Source of the DNA: Ruminococcus sp. UBA7013
GTDB taxonomy: Bacteria; Bacillota; Clostridia; Oscillospirales; Ruminococcaceae
NCBI GenBank assembly: GCA_002449585.1
Contig: DJXD01000117.1
Location: forward strand, 1-6,399
DNA length: 6,399 bases
Direction of reading: 5' to 3'
The notes beneath the pieces were generated by a model. The model did not search any database. It was not told the origin of the DNA and saw nothing but the letters and a program-made list of their open reading frames with translations. The translations under genes were made by a program, and so were the position numbers. Each line of letters starts with the position of its first letter. The first letter of the stretch is position 1. Below are positions 1-5,639 of this stretch, in pieces.

Positions 1-1
1 G

Positions 2-649
2 GATTTCCGTATTTTCTGGGATAACGCCTACTGCATTCATCATCTGTGCGACAATCCGAAAGTAATTCTGCCGATTCTGGAAGAAGCCAGAAAGAACGGC
101 AATGAAAATATGGTTTATATTTTTGCATCTACTGCAAAAGTGACTTATGCCGGTGCAGGCGTATCTTTGCTTGCTGCCTCTGAAGCAAATCTGAAAGACC
201 TGACAAAAGCACTGGGAGCATTTACTATCAGTTTTGATAAAATCAACCAGATGCGTCATGTCAAGTTCTTTGACGGCAAATTTGAGAACGTGCTTGCACA
301 CATGGAAAAACAGCGTGCGCTTCTTGAGCCGAAATTCAAGACAGTTCTGGATACACTGAATGCAGAAATCAAGCCTCTGGGCATTGGCGAATGGACAGAA
401 CCGAAGGGCGGTTATTTTGTATCTTTCAATGCACCGGAAGGCTGTGCAAAAAGAATTGTACAGCTTTGTAAAGAAGCCGGCGTTGTCCTGACCGGAGCTG
501 GTGCAGCGTTCCCCTATGGAAAAGACCCGGAAGATAAAAATATCAGAATTGCGCCTTCCTACCCGTCTGTAGAAGAACTCCAGAAAGCAATGGATTTATT
601 TGTACTTTGTGTCAAAATGGCAGCTGCCGAAAAATTGCTGAATGCATAA
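2..649 (+). CDS. PLP-dependent aminotransferase, AspT/MocR-like (3' part)
   Basis: This is the C-terminal 215 residues of a fold-type I PLP-dependent aminotransferase; the reading frame is open from base 2 and its start lies outside the window. The PLP-contacting Asp and Tyr are visible in the DNAY motif (20-31). The Schiff-base lysine is in STAK (Lys at 137-139), followed by the glycine-rich AGAGVS. The substrate-carboxylate arginine is in IRIAPSYP (Arg at 545-547). The stretch from IFASTAK through GGYFVSF resembles the Aminotran_MocR family, which includes the type Ic aspartate aminotransferase of Corynebacterium. The likely reaction is transfer of an amino group between an amino acid and a 2-oxoacid in the cytosol; aspartate is the best guess for substrate but is not proven. 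A strong terminator follows 6 bp after the stop, so this gene ends its transcript. An internal ATG at 110 falls inside the conserved fold and is not the start. Confidence 0.88.
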   Translation, partial: DFRIFWDNAYCIHHLCDNPKVILPILEEARKNGNENMVYIFASTAKVTYAGAGVSLLAASEANLKDLTKALGAFTISFDKINQMRHVKFFDGKFENVLAHMEKQRALLEPKFKTVLDTLNAEIKPLGIGEWTEPKGGYFVSFNAPEGCAKRIVQLCKEAGVVLTGAGAAFPYGKDPEDKNIRIAPSYPSVEELQKAMDLFVLCVKMAAAEKLLNA

Positions 650-655
650 TGTTCA

Positions 656-688
656 AAAACCTGACCGCTTTTCCGGCGGTCAGGTTTT
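656..688 (+). terminator. Intrinsic terminator of the aminotransferase gene
   Basis: A perfect 13-bp stem (656-668 with 676-688) with a 7-nt loop lies just after the aminotransferase stop at 649. The right arm ends in TTTT and the left arm begins with AAAA, so the hairpin has a short U-run in either direction. It could therefore also act as a back-up terminator for minus-strand transcripts arriving from the sRNA region. Confidence 0.9.
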
Positions 689-703
689 CTGACATGTTCA
701 GGG

Positions 704-743
704 AAAAAACAAAACATCCTCTGCCGAAACAGAGGGTGTTTTG
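704..743 (-). terminator. Intrinsic terminator of sRNA A
   Basis: Read on the minus strand, a 14-bp stem (743-730 with 723-710, one G-U pair) with a 6-nt loop is followed directly by six U (709-704). The plus-strand side of the hairpin has no U-run, which fixes the direction of transcription as leftward. Confidence 0.85.
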
Positions 744-837
744 CCATGATATAGGGATTATAGGGATTTTTATAATTAACGCTGGAGTACGTTAATTATT
801 TCCTAAAAGGGGGAGAATATAGTTCTCTTTTGAGAAC
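704..837 (-). ncRNA. Candidate small RNA A (distal twin), about 134 nt
   Basis: The predicted transcript starts at G837, 7 nt after an extended -10 element, and ends in the U-run at 704-709. The RNA (minus strand) has four elements. First is a 5' hairpin, GUUCUC-AAAA-GAGAAC, beginning at +1 (837-822). Next is an unpaired linker containing CUCCCCCUUUUAGG (815-802). Then comes a 10-bp hairpin (799-790 with 781-772) whose loop reads UACUCCAG. Last is an unpaired stretch with two AUCCC motifs (about 771-744), followed by the terminator. No ORF with a ribosome binding site fits inside. A second gene of the same architecture lies 77 bp upstream on the same strand (914-1036), with 17 identical nucleotides in the AUCCC stretch (745-761 versus 951-967). 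I do not recognise a named RNA family. The C-rich unpaired segments suggest a trans-acting regulator pairing with Shine-Dalgarno regions; that role is inference. Confidence 0.72.
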
Positions 838-843
838 AATTAT

Positions 844-888
844 ATTATAACATGCTTTTGTGATAATTATATGAAAACAATATGAAAG
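844..888 (-). promoter_or_regulatory. sRNA A promoter with three Pho-box-like direct repeats
   Basis: On the minus strand an extended -10, TGTTATAAT (852-844), has no good -35 hexamer. In its place are three 8-bp direct repeats: CTTTCATA (888-881), TTTTCATA (877-870) and TTATCACA (866-859). They are spaced at exactly 11 bp, the last ending 9 bp before the -10. Lack of a -35 plus 11-bp direct repeats in this position is the usual form of an activator-dependent promoter for OmpR/PhoB-family regulators. The half-sites differ from the E. coli Pho box half CTGTCAYA mainly at the third base and, in some copies, the first. The same arrangement with the same spacing recurs at 1043-1087. Confidence 0.75.
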
Positions 889-913
889 TTTTGCAGATAA
901 ATATGAAATCATG

Positions 914-950
914 AAAAAACACAAAAATCCTCATAAAGAGGATTCTTGTG
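914..950 (-). terminator. Intrinsic terminator of sRNA B and of the kinase operon
   Basis: Read on the minus strand, a 13-bp stem (950-938 with 932-920, one G-U pair) with a 5-nt loop is followed by six U (919-914). It is the first convincing terminator downstream of the histidine kinase stop codon, so it should end both the sRNA and read-through operon mRNA. Confidence 0.87.
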
Positions 951-1036
951 CATGATATAGGGATTATTGGGGATTTATAATAACGTTGGGGTAAAACGCT
1001 ATTACCATAATAAATAACATTCAGAACTCACTGAAC
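914..1036 (-). ncRNA. Candidate small RNA B (kinase-proximal twin), about 123 nt
   Basis: The predicted transcript starts at G1036, 7 nt after an extended -10, and ends in the U-run at 919-914. The architecture copies sRNA A. It has a 5' hairpin starting at +1 (GUUCAG with CUGAAU, 1036-1019). A second 10-bp hairpin (1004-995 with 987-978) has the loop UUACCCC. An unpaired stretch then carries AUCCCC and AUCCCU (about 977-951), followed by the terminator. The second hairpin pairs perfectly on the minus strand only if one G-U wobble is allowed; on the plus strand that position would be an A-C mismatch, which supports leftward transcription. Because the kinase gene has no terminator of its own, the same sequence probably also forms the 3' end of the regulator-kinase mRNA. 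The function is not known; SD-directed pairing is inferred from the C-rich loops. Confidence 0.72.
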
Positions 1037-1042
1037 ATGTGA

Positions 1043-1087
1043 ATTATAGCACACGATTGTGAAAAGCATGTGATAGATTTGTGATAG
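1043..1087 (-). promoter_or_regulatory. sRNA B promoter with three Pho-box-like direct repeats
   Basis: On the minus strand an extended -10, TGCTATAAT (1051-1043), lacks a recognisable -35. It is preceded by CTATCACA (1087-1080), CTATCACA (1076-1069) and TTTTCACA (1065-1058), at exactly 11-bp period and ending 9 bp before the -10. A fourth, degenerate copy in phase (AAATCAAA, 1098-1091) lies in the end of the kinase gene. The first two repeats match about 15 of 18 positions of the E. coli Pho box consensus as I recall it. The block begins at the base after the kinase stop codon. The regulator gene next door (2532-3230) is the natural candidate to bind here. Confidence 0.78.
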
Positions 1088-2548
1088 CTATTTGATTTCA
1101 AACCAGAAAACTGAACCTTCCCCAAGTTTAGAACGGACACCATAGCCATAGTTATGGAGTTTCAGAATCGCTTTGACGATAGAAAGACCCAGACCAGTGC
1201 CAACGACTTCACGCTTATGATTTTCACTTCGATAATATTTATCAAAAATTTTTTTGATTTTATCTTCTTCAATACCTGCACCGGTATCACGGACTTCAAT
1301 TCTGACACCAGTTTCGGTATTTATCTGACGGACGAAAACCTGTTTGTCATCACCTGTATAATTAATAGCATTATTGATAAGATTGCAGACAACTCTTTCC
1401 ATTTTTCCAGCATCACAGGTGACTTCCTTCGGCTGGTCAGGTGTAAATGAAAGATGATAGCCCATCTGTTCCGAAACGCCTTTATAACGGGAACAAATTT
1501 CAGTCATCCATGCAGAAACATCAAATGTAGACGGTTCAAGTTTCTGACTGCCGTTTTCCAGTTTGGACAAATCCAGAATATCATTGACAAGCATAGTTAA
1601 TCTGTCTGTTTCTTCAATAATCACCTGTAAATGTGCGTTTCTTTTGACAGGGTTATCACCGGAAAGGTCACGAATCATTTCAGCATAAGCTTTCAGCATG
1701 GTGAGCGGTGTCCTCAAATCATGAGAAACATTGGCGATTAAGTCTCTTTGCATAGTATCGACTTTGGAAATTTCATGTTCTGCATAAGTAAGAGTCTGTG
1801 CGAGTTCGTCAACTTCTTTATAGCCGCCGCCTTTGAATTCTGTATCATAGTTGCCATGTGCCATACGTTTGGCAGATTCTGTAATCTGCACAATAGGGAC
1901 TGCCAGCCGGTTTGAGACGACAAGTGCAATCATAAAGCCGACAACTAGTAATAGCACTGCAATCATAAGAAGCAGACGTTTCAATAAATGTACAGTTGTG
2001 CCGACTGGTTCAAGAGCCGTGTTGAACAGCATATAGCCGTCAGGATTATTGCTGTCTCCAATCGTACTGCCAAGGACAAGGGTTTTCATATTAATTTGTT
2101 CGTCAAAGACATTCATGCAGATAGTGCCTGTTGCACTTTTTTTGACTTCCTGCTGAATTTCAAACAGATAATTATGCCATCCGTGCAAAAGGCATCTGTT
2201 CCCCATGACATCACTTTGATACAATACATAATTCCGGCTGTCAATGACAGAAATACAAATCTGATTGCTGAACGAAACATTTCTCATAGTTTCTTCAAAT
2301 TCTTCTGTATCATAAGCATTGAGGAGTTCACTTGCAATATTTTTCGTTTCCTGAATTTTGAAATAATAATAAAATTTTTCAAGAAAGACAACTTCTATTA
2401 ATAATAAACCAGAAGTAATGACTGTAAAAATCATAAATGCCATTGCAAGAAAAGTATGCAAAGAAAGGCGGCTTTTCTTTTTTTTAGGTTTTCGTTTTTT
2501 CTCAGCCGAATCTTGTTCGGCAAATTCTGTATTATTCTGCATTGGCAT
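1088..2548 (-). CDS. Membrane sensor histidine kinase, PhoR-like architecture
   Basis: This is a 486-residue sensor kinase that should autophosphorylate and pass phosphate to the response regulator encoded just upstream. It opens with a lysine-rich cytoplasmic leader (about 17-27) and TM1 (about 30-56). An extracellular sensor domain of about 130 residues (57-188) follows, with three cysteines. TM2 (about 192-211), a HAMP linker (about 212-262) and HisKA come next, with His276 in SHDLRTP. The ATPase domain has the N box (NLINNA, 389-394), G1 (DTGAGI, 421-426), F box (IFDKYYR, 434-440) and G2 (GTGLGLSI, 450-457). All catalytic motifs are intact. No cytoplasmic PAS domain is seen, unlike many true PhoR proteins, so the stimulus is unknown. 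I chose the ATG at 2548, which overlaps the regulator gene by 17 nt. A TTG at 2551 and an ATG at 2542 are alternatives, and no strong ribosome binding site decides between them, so translational coupling is likely. Confidence 0.95.
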   Translation of the reverse strand: MPMQNNTEFAEQDSAEKKRKPKKKKSRLSLHTFLAMAFMIFTVITSGLLLIEVVFLEKFYYYFKIQETKNIASELLNAYDTEEFEETMRNVSFSNQICISVIDSRNYVLYQSDVMGNRCLLHGWHNYLFEIQQEVKKSATGTICMNVFDEQINMKTLVLGSTIGDSNNPDGYMLFNTALEPVGTTVHLLKRLLLMIAVLLLVVGFMIALVVSNRLAVPIVQITESAKRMAHGNYDTEFKGGGYKEVDELAQTLTYAEHEISKVDTMQRDLIANVSHDLRTPLTMLKAYAEMIRDLSGDNPVKRNAHLQVIIEETDRLTMLVNDILDLSKLENGSQKLEPSTFDVSAWMTEICSRYKGVSEQMGYHLSFTPDQPKEVTCDAGKMERVVCNLINNAINYTGDDKQVFVRQINTETGVRIEVRDTGAGIEEDKIKKIFDKYYRSENHKREVVGTGLGLSIVKAILKLHNYGYGVRSKLGEGSVFWFEIK

Positions 2549-3230
2549 CAAATTTATAACCCATACCCCGGAGTGTGACGATAAATTTCCGGTATTTACC
2601 GAGACTGTTTCTCAGCATCTTGATATGCGTATCCACTGTTCTGTCATCACCAAAGAAGTCATAACCCCAGACAGATTCCAGAAGTTTGTCACGAGTCAGT
2701 GCAAGTCCCTTATTCCGGACAAGATAGAATAACAAATCATATTCTTTGGGAGTCATAGAAGTTTTTTTGCCGTCGACATAGACTTCACGTCCGGCAATAT
2801 CAATTTCCAGTCCCTCAAAGACAAGTGTTTCTCTTTTTTCCTCTTTTGGTTCAGGAAGCTGTACAGAAGCCTTACTTCTCATAAGTACCGCCTTGACCCG
2901 TGCCATTAATTCTTTTGGTGAAAAAGGCTTGACAACATAATCATCTGCACCAATTTCAAAGCCGAATAATTTATCATATTCTTCTCCTCTTGCAGAAAGC
3001 ATAATAATAGGGATATTTTTATGTTTTTTAATTTCTTTACTGGCAGAATAGCCGTCCAGTTTCGGCATCATGACATCCATAATAATAAGGTCATAATTAT
3101 TTTTTTTACATTTTTCCACGGCTTCCATACCATTTTCTGCCTCATCAACTTCATATTCTTCAAATTCTGCATATTCTCTGACAACAGTTCTGATATTGAC
3201 TTCATCATCAACGATTAATAATTTACTCAT
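2532..3230 (-). CDS. OmpR/PhoB-family response regulator
   Basis: This is a 232-residue DNA-binding response regulator. The receiver domain (about 1-115) has the acidic pocket Asp8/Asp9, the phosphoacceptor Asp52 in IMDVMMP, the switch Ser79 and Lys101 in VKPF. A winged-helix Trans_reg_C domain (about 133-228) follows, with the recognition helix around DRTVDTHIKMLRNSLG and the closing wing at LRGMGYKF. Such proteins bind tandem direct repeats of 10-11 bp as head-to-tail dimers. Exactly such repeats precede the two sRNA promoters downstream (1058-1087 and 859-888), which makes them its most likely targets; that link is inference. The ATG at 3230 is preceded by AAAGGGG (3247-3241) at 10-nt spacing. 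It is the first gene of an operon with the overlapping kinase. Its own promoter shows no in-phase copies of the repeats, so there is no sign of direct autoregulation. PhoB, VanR-like or another OmpR subgroup cannot be told apart from sequence alone. Confidence 0.95.
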   Translation of the reverse strand: MSKLLIVDDEVNIRTVVREYAEFEEYEVDEAENGMEAVEKCKKNNYDLIIMDVMMPKLDGYSASKEIKKHKNIPIIMLSARGEEYDKLFGFEIGADDYVVKPFSPKELMARVKAVLMRSKASVQLPEPKEEKRETLVFEGLEIDIAGREVYVDGKKTSMTPKEYDLLFYLVRNKGLALTRDKLLESVWGYDFFGDDRTVDTHIKMLRNSLGKYRKFIVTLRGMGYKFDANAE

Positions 3231-3270
3231 AGCTGAACAGCCCCTTTCATGATTTTACATATTTAAATCT

Positions 3271-3299
3271 ATTATAGCATATTTTGAAAAAACAAGCAA
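3271..3299 (-). promoter_or_regulatory. Promoter of the regulator-kinase operon
   Basis: On the minus strand an extended -10, TGCTATAAT (3279-3271), has a weak -35 TTGCTT (3299-3294) at 17-bp spacing. The predicted start near 3264 gives a 5' UTR of about 34 nt. No Pho-box-like direct repeats are in register with this -10. Confidence 0.75.
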
Positions 3300-3354
3300 G
3301 TCTTTTTTGTGAGAAAAATATTTTTTAAAATTTGATTAAAAATCTGTATATAAT

Positions 3355-3383
3355 TTGACAAGTTTCCGGAACTATGCTATAAT
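3355..3383 (+). promoter_or_regulatory. Consensus sigma-A promoter of the 121-aa gene
   Basis: TTGACA (3355-3360) and TATAAT (3378-3383) are separated by exactly 17 bp, with TG at 3375-3376 making an extended -10. This is a full-consensus promoter, expected to be strong and constitutive. It diverges from the regulator operon promoter. Confidence 0.9.
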
Positions 3384-3423
3384 AGAGATAATTTCAAAAA
3401 TTTGTCCGAGGAGGAATAAGTTA

Positions 3424-3789
3424 ATGAATTTTTCCAATATTTTCCAGAAGAAAAATGAAATCTGGAAATATAATTATCGTTCTCATGACATTATGATTAC
3501 TATGAAACGCTCCAGTGCAAAGGCATCGAAAGTGACATTATATATCAACGGAGAAAAGGTCAATGAAGGTCTGATGCGTCTCCATGCCAGTATGGAAGGT
3601 TCACTTCCCAGCGGTGAAACAGTCTTTGTCCGTATGGAAAGCGGTCTTGACAATATTGAATGCCATGTGATTGTCGGCAGAAAGCTTTCTCTAGAAAAAC
3701 ATGGAAAAGATATTTCCGATGATGAAGTTGCCACTTTTGCGGCAATGGGACTGCTTTCTACAGAATTCCGTCAGCTTCCGGAAAAATAA
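3424..3789 (+). CDS. Hypothetical protein, 121 aa, unrecognised
   Basis: I do not recognise this protein. The start at 3424 is set by AGGAGG (3409-3414) at 9-nt spacing and by a promoter whose predicted transcript begins near 3390; an in-frame ATG at 3355 sits inside that promoter's -35 and is rejected. The 121-residue product has no signal peptide or membrane segment and should be cytosolic. The N-terminus is basic and aromatic (around WKYNYRSHD). It is followed by alternating patterns suggesting beta strands (KVTLYINGEKVNEG; ETVFVRMES; IECHVIVGRKLSL) and a short C-terminal helical part. The strong promoter and good ribosome binding site suggest abundant expression. No clear terminator follows, so transcripts may run into the glycosyltransferase gene, which also has its own promoter. 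Confidence 0.8.
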   Translation: MNFSNIFQKKNEIWKYNYRSHDIMITMKRSSAKASKVTLYINGEKVNEGLMRLHASMEGSLPSGETVFVRMESGLDNIECHVIVGRKLSLEKHGKDISDDEVATFAAMGLLSTEFRQLPEK

Positions 3790-3819
3790 TCTTTATTTTC
3801 TAAACTATGGGAAATTCTC

Positions 3820-3848
3820 TTGACAAGGTAATTTTTCTGTTATATAAT
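3820..3848 (+). promoter_or_regulatory. Consensus sigma-A promoter of the glycosyltransferase operon
   Basis: TTGACA (3820-3825) and TATAAT (3843-3848) are separated by 17 bp. The predicted start near 3855 leaves a leader of about 40 nt before the GTG start at 3895. Confidence 0.88.
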
Positions 3849-3894
3849 AAAAGCATTATGCACGATAAATTAAATAAAAGGAAGGCTGATATTT

Positions 3895-5619
3895 GTGAAT
3901 TCTCAAACCTTAACAGACAGGGTTGTCAAATCTCTGGGCGCACATCCTTATTTATGGATGTTTTTCCTGTGCATGTTTCAGAACCCGTTTTTTATGGGAG
4001 CTATGGAAAACATTCCCAATAACATGCTGTGGCTGGCAGAGCTTTTTGTTCTGGGCGGAACGGGCTGCATGATACTGCATTTTTACCGTTCCGGAAAACT
4101 GGACAGGAAAAAAGTATATCTTTACAGCATTTTGGCAGTGATTGCAGATTTTATCTTGCTGATACTGTATTCCAAGTCGAAAAATCCGGGAATCTGGCAT
4201 TTTGTGGGCGGGTGCGCTCTGCTGTGTATATTTTACTGTATGGCAGACAAGCAGAAATTCCGGAGACAGCTGAATTCTCTGCTGATTCTCGGCACTGGTT
4301 TTTTTCTGAAATTATATTATATTCTGGGGACTTCTGTTTATACCCGTCAGCATGACATGGGAAAATTTGAAGGCGAATCCGGTCATGCTGCCTATATTGA
4401 ATATCTTGTTACAAATCATCATCTTGCTGATTTTGATATCCGGGAGCGGAGACAATTTTATCATCCGCCTTTGCATCATGCATTAAGTGCAGTCTGGGTC
4501 TATATCAATGAAAATCTTCTGAACACTGGCAGAAATCCAGCCCGTGAAAGTATTCAGACATTAACACTGTTTTATGCAATGTGCATCATGATTACAGGCT
4601 ATAAAATTCTGCGCCATTTCAAGCTTGACGGAAAAGCATTATATATTCCGCTGATTCTGATTAGTTTTCATCCGACATTTATTTTATTCGGGGGCTGTAT
4701 CAACAATGATATTCTGTCAGTTGTATTTATCATGGGCGCACTGCTTTGTACTTTAAAATGGATAGATTCTCCGACTCTGAAAAATATCATGAAAATTTCT
4801 CTCTGCATTGGTCTGGGGATGATGACAAAACTTTCTTCTGCGCTGATTGCGCCGCCGGTAGCATTCGTATTTCTGATTGTTCTGATTCGGAATTTCAAGA
4901 CCAAAGGCAAAGACTTATTCAGGCAGTTTGTACTGTTTGGCTGTTTATGCGCACCGCTGGGGTTATGGTATCAGCTGCGAAGCTATCTGAAATGGAAAGT
5001 ACCGTTCACTTATGTACAGGAAATGAGTACCGGACTGGCACAATATTTAGGCGACCAGAAATTTATTGACAGAATCACAGATTTTTCGGGTTACCAGTTC
5101 AGTTCTGTTTATGAACAATGGTATTCTTCCGACATTCCGGGAAGCTATAACGAACATAATCCGATAATTGCCCTGATGAAAAATGCTATATTCGGCGAAT
5201 ACATCAATGAAAAGACATTCACAGCCTTTCCGTTTGTAGATAAAGTTTCTGTTGTGCTGTTCTGGCTGAATGTGCTGATTGCACTATGTGCGCTGATTTG
5301 TCTGATTCTGGTATGTTTCCGGAAAAACAACCTGATGAAGCCGATTGAAAAAGCGTTTCTGTTCAGTTTTTATGCCGTCATGATGGTGAGCATCTACAAG
5401 ATGTCTGCGGATTACAAATTCACCTGCACAATGAATTTCCGGTACATTATGCCGACTGTCATTCTCGGTGCGCTCGGCATGGGTGCAGCTCTGAAACAAA
5501 TTCAGGAAAAAGATGAGAAAAAAGGCGAACTTGCGATTAAAATTTCCGGCGGAGCTTCTCTGCTGTTTGCAGGCTGTACCATGATTATCTATTTAATGCT
5601 CTGCTATACAAAAGCATAA
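3895..5619 (+). CDS. Polytopic GT-C-type glycosyltransferase-like membrane protein
   Basis: This is a 574-residue protein with roughly ten or more hydrophobic membrane segments. It starts at GTG 3895, after AAGGAAGG (3878-3885) at 9-nt spacing. Several features fit the GT-C superfamily (PMT/ArnT-like, often annotated as GT39 family). A large first extracytoplasmic loop follows a membrane helix and contains an acidic/His cluster (HDMGKFEGESGH, 153-164) where these enzymes carry their catalytic Asp. HPPLHHAL (190-197) is the characteristic HPPL motif. NNDIL (270-274), TKLSSALIAP (311-320) and FRYIMP (515-520) resemble other conserved segments. Such enzymes move a sugar from a polyprenyl-phosphate carrier to a protein, lipid or polymer outside the cell; donor and acceptor here are unknown. 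The gene 20 bp downstream is probably co-transcribed and may be a partner. Family-level assignment is fairly safe; the specific function is not. Confidence 0.8.
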   Translation: MNSQTLTDRVVKSLGAHPYLWMFFLCMFQNPFFMGAMENIPNNMLWLAELFVLGGTGCMILHFYRSGKLDRKKVYLYSILAVIADFILLILYSKSKNPGIWHFVGGCALLCIFYCMADKQKFRRQLNSLLILGTGFFLKLYYILGTSVYTRQHDMGKFEGESGHAAYIEYLVTNHHLADFDIRERRQFYHPPLHHALSAVWVYINENLLNTGRNPARESIQTLTLFYAMCIMITGYKILRHFKLDGKALYIPLILISFHPTFILFGGCINNDILSVVFIMGALLCTLKWIDSPTLKNIMKISLCIGLGMMTKLSSALIAPPVAFVFLIVLIRNFKTKGKDLFRQFVLFGCLCAPLGLWYQLRSYLKWKVPFTYVQEMSTGLAQYLGDQKFIDRITDFSGYQFSSVYEQWYSSDIPGSYNEHNPIIALMKNAIFGEYINEKTFTAFPFVDKVSVVLFWLNVLIALCALICLILVCFRKNNLMKPIEKAFLFSFYAVMMVSIYKMSADYKFTCTMNFRYIMPTVILGALGMGAALKQIQEKDEKKGELAIKISGGASLLFAGCTMIIYLMLCYTKA

Positions 5620-5623
5620 TCCT

Positions 5624-5631
5624 AAAAGGGG
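5624..5631 (+). promoter_or_regulatory. Ribosome binding site of the 5640 gene, complementary to sRNA A
   Basis: AAAAGGGG lies 8 nt before the ATG at 5640. The 12-mer TCCTAAAAGGGG (5620-5631) is identical to plus-strand 801-812, so the linker of the minus-strand sRNA A can pair with it perfectly over 12 nt. GGGGATTT (5628-5635) is likewise complementary to the AAAUCCCC stretch of sRNA B. Confidence 0.7.
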
Positions 5632-5639
5632 ATTTTCTT

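Noticed and set aside
559..747. Minus-strand ORF of 62 codons beginning inside sRNA A, with a similar short ORF (909-953) in sRNA B starting MHKNPLY
   Set aside because: Both start at the shared CATG and have slightly similar first residues, but neither has a ribosome binding site, both run straight through a terminator hairpin, and the longer one runs antisense into the aminotransferase gene. The likeness follows from conserved RNA and terminator sequence.
650..1087. Riboswitch or cis-acting leader
   Set aside because: The structured segments end in terminators with no gene behind them on the minus strand, and each has its own promoter, so free-standing sRNAs fit better than leaders.
859..1087. 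CRISPR array or tandem-repeat locus
   Set aside because: The repeats are 8 bp at 11-bp spacing in two groups next to -10 elements, far too short and too regularly placed for CRISPR; they fit regulator half-sites.
1988..2401. Plus-strand ORF of 137 codons, and others antisense to the two-component genes
   Set aside because: They lie opposite intact, motif-complete kinase and regulator genes, have no convincing ribosome binding sites and encode Phe/Ile-rich low-plausibility proteins.
3355..3423. Upstream ATG extending the 121-aa protein by 23 residues
   Set aside because: The extension would begin inside the -35 element of the gene's own consensus promoter, whereas 3424 has an ideal AGGAGG at proper spacing.
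3781..3800. Weak A/T hairpin after the 121-aa gene as a terminator
   Set aside because: The pairing is imperfect and almost entirely A-U, with no clear U-run, so a terminator cannot be supported.
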